Positions 54,416 to 64,000 of a stretch of 64,000 nt of DNA are shown piece after piece (position 1 is the stretch's first letter; each line of letters opens with the position of its first letter). A program made the translations under genes and the position numbers. The notes under the pieces are model-generated. The model saw only the letters and a program-made list of their open reading frames with translations. It ran no database searches and had not been told where the DNA came from. Source of the DNA: Pseudomonas alkylphenolica (GTDB taxonomy: Bacteria > Pseudomonadota > Gammaproteobacteria > Pseudomonadales > Pseudomonadaceae); NCBI RefSeq assembly GCF_004025535.1, contig NZ_QJRG01000033.1:783334-847333 (forward strand), given 5' to 3'.

Positions 54416-54631
54416 TCAACGCCAGAACGGCTTGCTCAGTTCTTCGTAACGCTGTGCTTCGCTGATACCTGCATCGGCCAGCAGGCGGGAATCCAGGCGA
54501 GCCAGCTGGTGGCGGCTGGCGATGCGGCGTTGCCACAGCATCAGGTTGGCCAGCAGGCGCAGCGGCAGTGCAGCCTTGGATTGTTGGGCGGTGTTTTCGA
54601 AAACCAGATCGGAACTGAGGGTACGTTCCAT
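54416..54631 (-). CDS. DUF1127 small protein
   Basis: A 71-aa basic protein with the DUF1127 (YjiS-like) core in its second half: RRIASRHQLARLDSRLLADAGIS, then a short tail. Members are small Arg-rich proteins; in some alpha-proteobacteria they affect RNA turnover and phosphate or carbon metabolism. AAGGA precedes the ATG. It is flanked on both sides by AACTGT-type motifs. Confidence 0.88.
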   Translation of the reverse strand: MERTLSSDLVFENTAQQSKAALPLRLLANLMLWQRRIASRHQLARLDSRLLADAGISEAQRYEELSKPFWR

Positions 54632-54950
54632 GATGTCATCCTTCCGCTTGTGGCGGCATTAGGTAGTGATTTAACTGATGCCAATGATCCTCCTCTGTCG
54701 TCCAGAACAGTAGATACAGTTCATCTACATTGTGATGGGCCAGTTAACTGTTTTAGAGCACTGTTGCACTCAAAATAGACGTAACTGTACTGGTTCGCAC
54801 TAGTGTGGTGCGTTTTTGAGTGAGAGGGAGATCGGGGGTCGGAGAATCGAGGCTAAAACACCGGTACAGTAGAACAGTTTTTTGCTGATTGTGGGTGGCA
54901 ACTGTTTTCAGCCGGTGAGCATTGCACCCAACCGGCTGAAACAGTGAGGC
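54632..54950. promoter_or_regulatory. Regulatory region with AACTGT motif array
   Basis: 319 bases between the DUF1127 gene and the end of the CoA-transferase gene. It contains the motif AACTGT(A/T) in both orientations at about 54712-54721, 54756-54765, 54783-54792, 54862-54871, 54871-54880 and 54900-54909, plus an inverted repeat CACTCAAAA / TTTTTGAGTG (about 54766 and 54813). This looks like a multi-site operator upstream of the leftward DUF1127 gene. Confidence 0.5.
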
Positions 54951-56444
54951 TTAGCTGGCCAGCATGCGCCCGGTTTCTTCCAGGTTTTCATGCCATGCCA
55001 GCGCTTCGCGCAGGATGTGCGGGGTATGACCACCACGCTCGCAGGCGCGGGTGAAGTAGTCGTTGAGCGCTTCGCGATAATCCGGATGCACGCAGTTGTC
55101 GATGATCACCCGGGCACGTTCGCGAGGCGCCAGGCCACGCAGGTCGGCCAGGCCTTGTTCGGTGACGAGGATGTCGACGTCATGCTCGGTATGGTCGACA
55201 TGACTGACCATTGGCACCACGCTGGAGATCGCACCGCCCTTGGCAATGGATTTGGTGACGAAGATGGCCAGGTGCGCGTTGCGGGCGAAATCGCCGGAGC
55301 CGCCGATACCGTTCATCATCCGCGTGCCGCAGACGTGGGTGGAGTTGACGTTGCCATACAGGTCGAACTCAAGGGCGGTGTTGATGCCGATGATACCTAG
55401 GCGACGGACCACTTCCGGATGGTTGGAGATTTCCTGTGGGCGCAGGACCAGCTTGTCCTTGTAGCGCTCCAGGTTGCCGAACACGTCCGCGTTGCGACGG
55501 GTCGACAGGGTAATCGAGCTGCCCGAGGCGAAGCTCAGCTTGCCGGCATCGATCAGGTCAAACGTCGAGTCCTGCAGTACTTCGGAGTACATGGTCAGGT
55601 CTTCGAATGGCGAGTCGATCAGGCCGCACATCACCGCGTTGGCAATGCTGCCGATACCGGCTTGCAGCGGGCCGAGCTTGTTGGTCATGCGACCGGCGTC
55701 GACTTCTTGCTTCAAGAAGTTGATCAGGTGATTGGCGATGCCCTGGGTTTCATCATCCGGTGGCAGCACGGTAGAGGGCGAATCCGGTTGCTCGGTGATG
55801 ACGATACCAACGATTTTCGCCGGGTCGATCGGGATCGCGGTGCTGCCGATGCGGTCATCGACTTTTACCAGCGGGATCGGCGTGCGGGTCGGCCGGTAGG
55901 TCGGAATGTAGATGTCGTGCAGGCCTTCCAGGTTGGCGTTGTGGGCCATGTTGATCTCGACGATCACCTGTTTGGCGAAAATGGCGAAGCTGGCCGAGTT
56001 GCCTACCGAGGTAGTCGGCACGATGTGGCCTTGCTCGGTGATGGCGACGGCTTCAATTACAGCGATATCTGGCAGTTTCAGTTGCTGGTTGCGCAACTGT
56101 TCCACGGTTTCCGACAGGTGCTGGTCGATGAACATGACCTTGCCATCGTTGATGGCCTTGCGCAGGGTACTGTCGACCTGGAAAGGCATGCGGCGCGCCA
56201 GAACACCGGCCTCGGTCAGTTGTTTGTCCAGGTCGTTACCCAGACTGGCACCGGTCATCAGGCTGATTTGCAGCGGCGATTGCTTGGCGCGTTCGGCCAG
56301 TGCATGCGGCACGGCCTTGGCTTCGCCGGCGCGGGTAAAGCCGCTCATGCCGACGGTCATGCCGTCCTCGATCAGGCCAGCGGCTTCAGCCGCACTCATT
56401 ACCTTGCTGTGCAGGGAGGACAAGCGGATACGATCACGGTACAT
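54951..56444 (-). CDS. Acetyl-CoA hydrolase / acetate CoA-transferase family protein
   Basis: A 497-aa class I CoA-transferase of the succinyl-CoA or propionyl-CoA:acetate type. Features: GMSGFTRAGEAKAVP near the N-terminus, NGIGGSGDFARNA and VTEQGLADLRGLAPRERA near the C-terminus. It likely moves CoA between acetate and succinate or propionate, adjusting acetyl-CoA. Annotated hydrolases of this kind usually prove to be transferases. It lies downstream of pntB on the same strand but beyond a terminator, so it has its own promoter. Confidence 0.92.
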   Translation of the reverse strand: MYRDRIRLSSLHSKVMSAAEAAGLIEDGMTVGMSGFTRAGEAKAVPHALAERAKQSPLQISLMTGASLGNDLDKQLTEAGVLARRMPFQVDSTLRKAINDGKVMFIDQHLSETVEQLRNQQLKLPDIAVIEAVAITEQGHIVPTTSVGNSASFAIFAKQVIVEINMAHNANLEGLHDIYIPTYRPTRTPIPLVKVDDRIGSTAIPIDPAKIVGIVITEQPDSPSTVLPPDDETQGIANHLINFLKQEVDAGRMTNKLGPLQAGIGSIANAVMCGLIDSPFEDLTMYSEVLQDSTFDLIDAGKLSFASGSSITLSTRRNADVFGNLERYKDKLVLRPQEISNHPEVVRRLGIIGINTALEFDLYGNVNSTHVCGTRMMNGIGGSGDFARNAHLAIFVTKSIAKGGAISSVVPMVSHVDHTEHDVDILVTEQGLADLRGLAPRERARVIIDNCVHPDYREALNDYFTRACERGGHTPHILREALAWHENLEETGRMLAS

Positions 56445-56566
56445 GGATTGTTATCTCAGGCTACTAAAGCTAGATGCGCAGTCTAGTGATTTAGCAGCCC
56501 GGCGTCCCGCGACCAAGGTCGAATGCGAAGCCATGAAATAGAGCCTTCTGTCGGCGGGCCGGGCAC

Positions 56567-56598
56567 TAAAAAGCCCCAGCCGGTACCGCGCTGGGGCT
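56567..56598 (-). terminator. Intrinsic terminator of the pnt operon
   Basis: AGCCCCAGC / GCTGGGGCT, perfect 9-bp stem with a 9-base loop, followed on the minus strand by five U. Confidence 0.88.
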
Positions 56599-56621
56599 AA
56601 TTGTCACAGGCATTCAAAGGC

Positions 56622-58058
56622 TTAGTCGACAGCTTTGACCATGTCTTCAATAACCTTCTTGGCGTCGCCGAACACCATCATGGTTTTGTCCAGATAGAAC
56701 AGTTCGTTATCAAGGCCGGCGTAACCACTGGCCATCGAGCGCTTGTTGACGATGATGGTCTTGGCTTTGAAGGCCTCAAGGATCGGCATGCCGGCGATAG
56801 GCGACTTCGGATCGTTCTTGGCGGCCGGGTTGACCACGTCGTTGGCACCCAGCACCAGCACCACGTCGGCCTGGCCAAACTCGGAGTTGATGTCTTCCAT
56901 CTCGAACACCTGGTCGTACGGCACTTCGGCTTCCGCCAGCAGTACGTTCATGTGCCCTGGCATACGGCCTGCCACCGGGTGGATCGCATACTTCACGGTC
57001 ACACCATTGTGGGTCAGCTTCTCGGTCAATTCCTTGAGCGCGTGCTGGGCACGGGCTACCGCCAGGCCATAGCCTGGAACGATGATCACGGTGTCGGCGT
57101 TGCTCAGCAGGAAGGTGGCATCGTCGGCCGAACCGGATTTCACCGGGCGGGCCTCCTGCGCACCGGCTGGGCCGCCGGCGTCGGTTGCGCCACCGAAGCC
57201 ACCGAGGATCACGTTGAAGAACGAACGGTTCATCGCCTTGCACATGATGTACGAGAGGATCGCACCGGACGAACCGACCAGGGAGCCGGCAATGATCAGC
57301 ATCGAGTTGTTCAGCGAGAAGCCGATACCCGCAGCTGCCCAACCCGAGTAGCTGTTGAGCATCGACACCACCACCGGCATGTCGGCACCACCAATCGGGA
57401 TGATGATCAGCACGCCCATGACGAACGCCAGGATCAGCATCAGTGCGAAGGCGCTGTAGCTACCGGTGAAGGTGAACACCAGGCCCAGACCGATGGTTGC
57501 CAGGCCCAGCACCAGATTCAACTGATGCTGGCCGCTGAACTGCACAGGCGCGCCCTGGAACAGGCGGAACTTGTACTTGCCAGAGAGCTTGCCGAAGGCA
57601 ATGACCGAACCGGAGAAGGTGATTGCACCAATCGCAGCACCGAGGAACAGTTCCAGACGGTTACCCGTCGGGATCGGGTCGCTGATACTGGAGACGATGC
57701 CCAGCGACTGTGGCTCGATGACGGCAGCAATGGCGATGAACACCGCAGCCAGGCCGATCATGCTGTGCATGAACGCCACCAGCTCTGGCATCTTGGTCAT
57801 TTCAACGCGCTTGGCCATGATCGAACCGGCGGTGCCGCCGATCAGCAGGCCGACGATCACATAGCCGATACCGGCAGTGGCCAGTTCAGCTCCGAGCTTG
57901 TAGATCAGGCCGATAGTGGTGATGACCGCCAGTGCCATGCCCAGCATGCCGAAGAAGTTGCCGCGGCGTGAGGTGGTCGGGTGCGACAGGCCCTTGAGCG
58001 CCTGGATGAAGCATATCGAGGCGACAAGGTAGAGAAGTGTTACCAGGTTCATGCTCAT
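56622..58058 (-). CDS. pntB: NAD(P) transhydrogenase subunit beta
   Basis: Membrane and NADP-binding subunit of the proton-translocating transhydrogenase, 478 aa. The N-terminal ~270 residues are membrane helices; the C-terminal domain III binds NADP(H) (VPGYGLAVARAQHA, HPVAGRMPGHMNVLLAEA). It makes NADPH from NADH using the proton gradient. GGAAG precedes the ATG. It starts 2 bases after the pntAB stop. Confidence 0.97.
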   Translation of the reverse strand: MSMNLVTLLYLVASICFIQALKGLSHPTTSRRGNFFGMLGMALAVITTIGLIYKLGAELATAGIGYVIVGLLIGGTAGSIMAKRVEMTKMPELVAFMHSMIGLAAVFIAIAAVIEPQSLGIVSSISDPIPTGNRLELFLGAAIGAITFSGSVIAFGKLSGKYKFRLFQGAPVQFSGQHQLNLVLGLATIGLGLVFTFTGSYSAFALMLILAFVMGVLIIIPIGGADMPVVVSMLNSYSGWAAAGIGFSLNNSMLIIAGSLVGSSGAILSYIMCKAMNRSFFNVILGGFGGATDAGGPAGAQEARPVKSGSADDATFLLSNADTVIIVPGYGLAVARAQHALKELTEKLTHNGVTVKYAIHPVAGRMPGHMNVLLAEAEVPYDQVFEMEDINSEFGQADVVLVLGANDVVNPAAKNDPKSPIAGMPILEAFKAKTIIVNKRSMASGYAGLDNELFYLDKTMMVFGDAKKVIEDMVKAVD

Positions 58059-58060
58059 GT

Positions 58061-58378
58061 TTACTGCTTCCCCTCAGCCTTTGCGGCTTTCTTCTTGAAC
58101 ATCTCCAGCATGCGCCGGGTGACCAGAAAACCACCGAATACGTTGACCGCTGCCAGGGCCACCGCGAGGGTGCCCATGATCTTGCCCAGCGGGGTCACGG
58201 TCAGCGCGGCAGCCAGCATGGCGCCGACGATGACGATGGCGGAAATGGCGTTGGTAACCGCCATCAGGGGGGTATGCAGTGCAGGGGTGACGTTCCACAC
58301 CACGTGATAACCGACATAGATCGCCAGCACGAAGATGATCAGGTTATAGACGCCGTGAGAGATCAGCATGTCTTCCAT
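58061..58378 (-). CDS. pntAB: NAD(P) transhydrogenase subunit alpha, part 2
   Basis: A 105-aa membrane subunit with three or four helices, equivalent to the C-terminal half of E. coli PntA. Start at 58378 ([12 protein letters not shown]) with GGAG 8 bases upstream. It sits between pntAA and pntB in the three-gene form of the enzyme common in Pseudomonas. Confidence 0.95.
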   Translation of the reverse strand: MEDMLISHGVYNLIIFVLAIYVGYHVVWNVTPALHTPLMAVTNAISAIVIVGAMLAAALTVTPLGKIMGTLAVALAAVNVFGGFLVTRRMLEMFKKKAAKAEGKQ

Positions 58379-58389
58379 TGTCTGGCTCC

Positions 58390-59511
58390 TTATCCGTTCT
58401 TGCGGATGATCTGGCCGTCGCGGCACATCAGGCACGCGGCGACGATATCGTCTTCGAGGTTGATCACCAGCTGACTGTCTTTGTCGAACAGCAGCTTCAT
58501 GAAGTCGAGCAGGTTACGCGCATACAGCGCCGAGGCATCCGCGCCGACCTGCGCCGGCAGGTTGGTCGGGCCGACGATGGTCACGCCGTTCTCGATCACT
58601 ACCTGGTCGGCAACGGTCAATGGGCAGTTGCCACCCTGAGCGGCGGCAAGGTCAATGACCACCGAACCTGGCTTCATTTGCGCAACGGTCTCGGCGCTGA
58701 GCAGCGTCGGTGCCTTACGGCCGGGGATCAGCGCTGTGGTGATGACGATGTCGGCCTGTTTCGCACGTTCGTGCACCGCCTGAGCCTGGCGCTGCATCCA
58801 GCTGGCCGGCATCGGCCGGGCGTAACCGCCGACCCCTACCGCGCACTCACGCTCTTCTTCAGTCTCGTACGGCACATCGATGAACTTGGCGCCCAGCGAC
58901 TCGATCTGCTCCTTCACCGCCGGACGCACGTCCGAGGCTTCAATGACGGCGCCCAGGCGCTTGGCCGTGGCGATCGCCTGAAGCCCGGCCACACCGGCGC
59001 CGAGAATCAGTACGCGAGCGGCTTTCACGGTACCGGCGGCGGTCATCAGCATCGGCATGAAGCGCGGATAGTGATGCGCTGCCAGCAGCACCGCCTTGTA
59101 ACCGGCAATGTTGGCCTGCGACGACAGGACATCGAGACTCTGCGCCCGTGAAGTGCGGGGGGCAGCCTCAAGCGCGAAAGCGGTTATGCCGCGTTCGGCC
59201 ATCTTGGCGATGATGTCGTTATTGAACGGATTGAGCATGCCCACCAGTACGGTGCCGCTCTTGATCTGGGTCAGTTCGCTATCGTCAGGTGCCACAACTT
59301 TAAGAACAAGTTGCGCACCAAACGCATCGGCAGCGCTGCCAATAGTGGCGCCTGCTGCTTCATAGGCACTGTCCGGAACGCTGGCGTTAATGCCGGCGCC
59401 GCTCTGAACGGTGACCTGATGCCCTTGGCCAATCAATTTCTTGATGGTTTCGGGGGTTGCAGCAACCCGTGTTTCGCCCGTCTGCGTTTCGAGAGGAACA
59501 CCAATGTGCAC
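58390..59511 (-). CDS. pntAA: NAD(P) transhydrogenase subunit alpha, part 1
   Basis: Soluble NAD(H)-binding domain I, 373 aa ([19 protein letters not shown] at the start; nucleotide fold [29 protein letters not shown] and [11 protein letters not shown] later). It starts at a GTG at 59511 with AGGAG 7 bases upstream; the longer frame adds only a Arg/Lys-rich stretch. First gene of the pntAA-pntAB-pntB operon. Confidence 0.96.
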   Translation of the reverse strand: MHIGVPLETQTGETRVAATPETIKKLIGQGHQVTVQSGAGINASVPDSAYEAAGATIGSAADAFGAQLVLKVVAPDDSELTQIKSGTVLVGMLNPFNNDIIAKMAERGITAFALEAAPRTSRAQSLDVLSSQANIAGYKAVLLAAHHYPRFMPMLMTAAGTVKAARVLILGAGVAGLQAIATAKRLGAVIEASDVRPAVKEQIESLGAKFIDVPYETEEERECAVGVGGYARPMPASWMQRQAQAVHERAKQADIVITTALIPGRKAPTLLSAETVAQMKPGSVVIDLAAAQGGNCPLTVADQVVIENGVTIVGPTNLPAQVGADASALYARNLLDFMKLLFDKDSQLVINLEDDIVAACLMCRDGQIIRKNG

Positions 59512-59918
59512 GTCAAATCTCCTGCGTGATCTTTTTTTGGAAAACCAGCGCACTACGGATGGTGCGTCTGGGGCGGCCGATCAGCACGATCCCGCCGAAT
59601 TCAGGCGGGGCGCGGCATTTTGCAGGTGATTCTCGAATCGCTTCAACCAGTTTTGAAGGGTGACGCCAAGTAAACTACAAGTCACCCTGTGACCGAATGT
59701 CGCAAGAATAGGCTGCGGGCCCGTCAACGACGGGCTTTAGGGAGATTACGATGATTTTTTAAATAAATCCGTCGAAATCGCTGATTGCCCGAAACAAAAC
59801 GCGATTTATACGGTGAAACCCGCATGGCCAGAAGGGTTAAGGGCTGTTGGAGGGGCTGTTATAACAGTTGTATCAATTGCGACATTTCCGTACATCTGTA
59901 GGGTTCCATTTTATTTGA
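59512..59918. other. Region between pntAA and gcdR
   Basis: 407 bases without a convincing gene. It includes the pnt promoter area near 59512-59600, the inverted repeat AGGGTGAC / GTCACCCT (59657 and 59681), a terminator-like stem GCCCGTC / GACGGGC (59719-59735) followed by TTT, and a perfect 12-bp palindrome CTGTTATAACAG (59856-59867). None could be assigned. Confidence 0.5.
59719..59738 (+). terminator. Terminator-like hairpin upstream of pnt
   Basis: GCCCGTC / GACGGGC, 7-bp perfect stem with a 3-base loop and three T after. No gene of that strand ends here. Confidence 0.35.
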
Positions 59919-60845
59919 CTACGGAGTCAGGTTATAGCTGTCATCCTTGTGTGCCGCGGCGTAGCGGTGAGCTTCGGCCACCAGCCAATCGCGAAAAGCA
60001 CGCAGCGAAGCGGATTCAACCTTGCGCTCAGGGATCATCAAGTAATACGCCTTGATGCTCGACAGCGCATGCCGGTTGGCCACAACCAGGCGCCCTTCAG
60101 CCAGTTCGCGCTGGATAAGGAAGGGTGGAATCAGCGCCACGCCCATCTCGTGCATGGCTGCCTGCGCCAGCATCGAGAATAGCTCATAGCGTGGCCCCGT
60201 CATGTCGCGTGCAACATTCATCTCCAGGCTGTTGAACCACTGGCGCCAGGCATAGGGACGTGTGGTCTGCTGCAGTAAAGGCAGCTGCGCGATCTGCTGA
60301 GCGTCCAGGCGCCCTGCTCCCCCCAGCAATCTCGGGCTGCATACCGGGACGGGGTTCTCGCCCATCAGCCGATGCGAGTGGGTGCCGGGCCAATCGGCGT
60401 CACCGAAGTAAATGGCCGCATCGAAGCTTGTATCGGCAAACAGGAACGGCCGGGTGCGGTTGGTTAGGTTGACGGTCACTTCCGGGTGGCGTTGCTGAAA
60501 GTCTTTAAGCCTGGGCAGTAGCCATTGAGTGCCGAAGGTCGGCACCACGGCCAATTCGATGACGCTGGCGCCCTGCTGGCCCATCACCGACAAGGTGTCG
60601 CGCTCCACTGCATCGAGTTGCGTAGCCACCCGGCGGCTGTACGAAAGCCCTGCTTCGGTCAGCTTTACGCCTCGTCGTGAACGGCGAAACAGTTCTACGT
60701 TAAGAAACTCCTCCAGCCCGGCGATTTGCCGACATACGGCGCCCTGGGTCAGCGACAGCTCCTGAGAGGCCTTGGTAAAGCTCTCGTGGCGGGCAGCGGC
60801 CTCGAAGCAGACAAGGGCCGTTGTGCTGGGGATTTTTCGGCGCAT
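59919..60845 (-). CDS. gcdR: LysR-type regulator GcdR
   Basis: LysR family activator, 308 aa: winged helix-turn-helix at the N-terminus (about 5-65; [26 protein letters not shown]) and effector-binding domain. It diverges from gcdH, and its length and placement match GcdR, which controls glutarate/glutaryl-CoA breakdown in Pseudomonas. The start at 60845 has GAGG 8 bases upstream. The 161-base region to gcdH should hold its operator; no clear box was picked out. Confidence 0.88.
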   Translation of the reverse strand: MRRKIPSTTALVCFEAAARHESFTKASQELSLTQGAVCRQIAGLEEFLNVELFRRSRRGVKLTEAGLSYSRRVATQLDAVERDTLSVMGQQGASVIELAVVPTFGTQWLLPRLKDFQQRHPEVTVNLTNRTRPFLFADTSFDAAIYFGDADWPGTHSHRLMGENPVPVCSPRLLGGAGRLDAQQIAQLPLLQQTTRPYAWRQWFNSLEMNVARDMTGPRYELFSMLAQAAMHEMGVALIPPFLIQRELAEGRLVVANRHALSSIKAYYLMIPERKVESASLRAFRDWLVAEAHRYAAAHKDDSYNLTP

Positions 60846-61006
60846 GTACGTCAACCTCACTAATAAGGCCTGAAGATGGCCGTTGCAGTCATTACGAAGT
60901 GAGAAATTATCACAAGACTATGCGTATTCCTCGTTTGTCTCGCGTGCTGAACAGGCCTAGGATCAATGGCACAGCAACTCTGCTCCCATCATTCGAGGAT
61001 TCACTC

Positions 61007-62188
<1,182 letters not shown>

Positions 62189-62202
62189 TAAGGAGCCAGC
62201 CC

Positions 62203-63423
62203 ATGGGCGCGCTATCTCATCTGCGGGTGCTGGACCTGTCGCGTGTACTGGCCGGGCCGTGGTCCGGTCAGATCCTCGCTGACCTCGGAGCCGAAGTGAT
62301 CAAGGTCGAGCGCCCGGGAACCGGTGATGACACGCGCGCCTGGGGGCCACCCTTCCTCAAGGACGCCTACGGCGAGAACACCAGCGAGGCGGCTTACTAC
62401 CTGTCGGCCAACCGCAACAAGCGCTCGGTGACCATCGACTTCACCCAGCCCGAGGGGCAACGCCTGGTGCGGGAGCTGGCAGCGAAGTCCGATGTGGTTA
62501 TCGAGAACTTCAAGGTGGGTGGCCTGGCGGCTTACGGCCTGGACTACGAGAGCTTGAAGGCGCTCAACCCGCGGCTGGTCTACTGCTCGATCACCGGCTT
62601 CGGCCAGACCGGGCCGTACGCCAAGCGTGCCGGCTATGACTTCATGATCCAGGGGCTGGGCGGGCTGATGAGCCTGACCGGACGTCCTGAAGGTGAAGAC
62701 GGTGCCGGTCCGGTAAAGGTCGGTGTAGCGCTGACAGATATCCTCACTGGTCTGTATTCGACCGTGGCGATCCTGGCCGCCCTCGCCCACCGCGACCATG
62801 GCGGTGGTGGTCAGCACATTGATATGGCATTGCTGGATGTGCAGGTGGCATGCCTGGCCAACCAGGCCATGAACTACCTGACCACAGGTACGCCACCGCG
62901 GCGCCTGGGCAATGCGCATCCCAACATTGTGCCGTACCAGGATTTCCCTACGGCCGACGGTGACTTCATCCTTACCGTTGGGAACGACGGGCAGTTCCGC
63001 AAGTTTGCTGAAGTGGCCGGGCAACCGCAGTGGGCAGATGATCCGCGCTTCGCTACTAATAAGCAGCGGGTCGCCAACCGTGCGGAGCTGATTCCGCTGA
63101 TTCGTCAGGCTACGGTGTTCAAGACTACTGCCGAGTGGGTGGCACAGCTGGAGACGGCAGGTGTGCCCTGTGGGCCGATCAACGATCTGGCGCAGATGTT
63201 TGCCGACCCTCAGGTCAAGGCGCGCGGGTTGGCCATCGAGATTCCGCATCCGCTGGCCGGGCACGTACCGCAGGTGGCAAGCCCTATCCGGCTTTCCGAA
63301 ACGCCTGTGGAGTACCGTAATGCGCCACCGCTGCTGGGTGAACATACCCAGCAGGTACTGGGCGAGGTACTTGGCCTGGCGGCAGCAGAGATCGAGCGGC
63401 TGCAGCTGGCCAAGGTGGTCTGA
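62203..63423 (+). CDS. gcdG: Glutarate CoA-transferase (CaiB/BaiF family)
   Basis: Class III CoA-transferase, 406 aa, that likely activates glutarate to glutaryl-CoA for gcdH, 14 bases upstream. Family features: VLDLSRVLAGPWSGQILADLGAEVIKVE at the start (part shown), GFGQTGPYAKRAGYDF, and the catalytic Asp in HIDMALLDVQ. AAGGAG precedes the ATG. Confidence 0.93.
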   Translation: MGALSHLRVLDLSRVLAGPWSGQILADLGAEVIKVERPGTGDDTRAWGPPFLKDAYGENTSEAAYYLSANRNKRSVTIDFTQPEGQRLVRELAAKSDVVIENFKVGGLAAYGLDYESLKALNPRLVYCSITGFGQTGPYAKRAGYDFMIQGLGGLMSLTGRPEGEDGAGPVKVGVALTDILTGLYSTVAILAALAHRDHGGGGQHIDMALLDVQVACLANQAMNYLTTGTPPRRLGNAHPNIVPYQDFPTADGDFILTVGNDGQFRKFAEVAGQPQWADDPRFATNKQRVANRAELIPLIRQATVFKTTAEWVAQLETAGVPCGPINDLAQMFADPQVKARGLAIEIPHPLAGHVPQVASPIRLSETPVEYRNAPPLLGEHTQQVLGEVLGLAAAEIERLQLAKVV

Positions 63424-63438
63424 AGTAACAGGCTATAT

Positions 63439-63459
63439 AGCGGGCGCGCCGCGCCCGCT
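63439..63459 (+). terminator. Hairpin after gcdG
   Basis: AGCGGGCGC / GCGCCCGCT, perfect 9-bp stem with a 3-base loop, followed by a short T-rich stretch. Ends the gcdHG transcript before the rRNA promoters. Confidence 0.75.
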
Positions 63460-63511
63460 TTGCTTATATATAGCTAAAACACCCCTTCTGAAACAAATAT
63501 GAAATAAGTCC

Positions 63512-63539
63512 TTGACGCCCCTGCAGATCTCTCTATAAT
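63512..63539 (+). promoter_or_regulatory. rRNA promoter 1
   Basis: TTGACG (63512) and TATAAT (63534), 16 bases apart. First of three strong sigma-70 promoters before the rRNA operon. Confidence 0.85.
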
Positions 63540-63655
63540 TCGCCCCACTTCCGGCGCAGTCGGAACGGAAAACTCCTTGACATTCAACGAGTTAGATGTT
63601 CCAGGTAGTACCGGAGGGGCTTCGATCGAAAGATCGACAGCGGTGAAAAAGGTGG

Positions 63656-63683
63656 TTGACAGCGGATTGAAACGCTGTAGAAT
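63656..63683 (+). promoter_or_regulatory. rRNA promoter 2
   Basis: TTGACA (63656) and TAGAAT (63678), 16 bases apart. Confidence 0.85.
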
Positions 63684-63765
63684 TCGCCTCCCGCTGACGA
63701 GAGATCGCAGCGAGTTAAGCGGTTGAAGTTGAAAGAGAAATTCTGAAAAACTTCAAAATAAACGC

Positions 63766-63793
63766 TTGACAGACACTGAGGAAAGCGTAGAAT
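63766..63793 (+). promoter_or_regulatory. rRNA promoter 3
   Basis: TTGACA (63766) and TAGAAT (63788), 16 bases apart, followed by a GC-rich discriminator (GCGCGCC) as expected for ppGpp-sensitive rRNA promoters. Confidence 0.88.
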
Positions 63794-63827
63794 GCGCGCC
63801 TCGGTTGAAGCGAAAGACTTCAACCAC

Positions 63828-63840
63828 CGCTCTTTAACAA
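63828..63840 (+). promoter_or_regulatory. rRNA antitermination boxA
   Basis: CGCTCTTTAACAA matches the boxA consensus of rRNA leaders, bound by NusB/NusE. Confidence 0.88.
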
Positions 63841-63865
63841 TCGAATCAAGCAATTCGTGTGGGTG

Positions 63866-63910
63866 CTTGTGATTCAGACTGATAGTCAGAAAGATTATCA
63901 GCATCACAAG
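63866..63910 (+). other. rRNA leader hairpin
   Basis: CTTGTGAT pairs with ATCACAAG and, inside, CTGATA pairs with TATCAG. A long leader stem; other leader stems follow at 63922-63937 (GAAGTC/GACTTC) and 63972-63988 (GGGTTTT/AAAACCC). Confidence 0.75.
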
Positions 63911-63998
63911 TGACTGCACGAGAAGTCGAAAGACTTCGAATTAGTCATTTGAGATTGCTGAGCCAAGTTTAGGGTTTTCTCAAAACCCAAGCAGTATT

Positions 63999-64000
63999 GA
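63999..64000 (+). rRNA. First bases of 16S rRNA (cut by window edge)
   Basis: The window ends AGTATTGA; the mature 16S of Pseudomonas begins GAACTGAAGAG, so the final GA are probably its first two bases. The gene itself is outside the window. Inferred from the promoters and leader. Confidence 0.5.

Noticed and set aside
56601..57971. A 456-codon open frame on the plus strand over pntB
   Set aside because: His/Gln/Asp-rich mirror of pntB with no start signal or family; pntB is clearly real.
63577..63612. A further rRNA promoter at TTGACA 63577
   Set aside because: No -10 hexamer lies at 15-19 bases; it may be a relic or part of an upstream element.
63584..63919. A 111-codon minus-strand frame at the right edge
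   Set aside because: It overlaps the tandem rRNA promoters, boxA and leader hairpins, which explain the sequence.

Overview
The window is an ordinary stretch of core chromosome from a Pseudomonas of the P. putida / P. fluorescens type. This rests on three things. Gene order matches what I remember of that genus (SulP transporter, aa3 oxidase operon, metNIQ, katE, znu/zur, polA, engB, cytochrome c4, dsbA, algB/kinB, gltP, pnt, gcdH, then an rRNA operon). Coding sequence is GC-rich with strong third-position GC, which is why so many long antisense shadow frames exist. The recognised proteins are also typical of the genus. I see no insertion sequence, prophage, integron, CRISPR array or tRNA gene.

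Layout. 0.2-11.2 kb: a SulP anion transporter, a hypothetical gene, then the caa3/aa3 cytochrome c oxidase locus (coxB, coxA, ctaG, coxC, an inverted DUF2909 gene, surf1, a CxxxC protein, ctaA, cyoE, sco). 11.3-13.8 kb: methionine ABC importer metNIQ (minus). 14-16.1 kb: large catalase katE. 16.2-20.0 kb: a lipoprotein, then zinc uptake genes znuB, znuC, zur (minus) and divergent znuA. 20-25.2 kb: thrB, a DUF2782 gene, polA, the small RNA ersA and engB. 25.3-32.5 kb: two c-type cytochromes, dsbA, a phosphohydrolase, a GGDEF protein, an amidase lipoprotein and an EAL protein. 32.5-36.9 kb: kinB-algB (minus), then three small envelope genes. 36.9-37.6 kb: a gene-poor stretch with strong RNA-like secondary structure. 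37.6-43.8 kb: gltP, a SpmA-SpmB fusion and a four-gene Mla-like lipid ABC transporter (minus). 43.8-50.4 kb: a DUF5924/DUF2914 membrane protein, an M16 peptidase, a Na/Pi cotransporter, a TerC protein and a CitM transporter. 50.7-54.6 kb: a GFA protein, a zincin + DUF4105 periplasmic protein, three DUF2388 paralogues and a DUF1127 gene. 54.9-59.5 kb: acetate CoA-transferase and the pntAA-pntAB-pntB transhydrogenase (minus). 59.9-63.4 kb: gcdR, gcdH and gcdG for glutarate breakdown. 63.5-64.0 kb: tandem rRNA promoters and leader; the 16S gene starts at the right edge.

How the parts fit: the cox block holds the structural subunits, heme A synthesis (cyoE, ctaA) and copper insertion (ctaG, sco) needed to build one oxidase. 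Several neighbouring blocks concern the envelope: alginate two-component control, c-di-GMP turnover, an Ivy-like protein, a peptidoglycan amidase and lipid transport.

The items I consider most worth a second look are the structured intergenic RNA candidate at 36.9-37.1 kb, the zincin-DUF4105/DUF2388 cluster, the repeated AACTGT motif array around the DUF1127 gene, the sigma-54-like promoter opposite algB, and the Sco-like CxxxC protein in the cox operon. Statements about named homologues come from memory of the families; no search was run.
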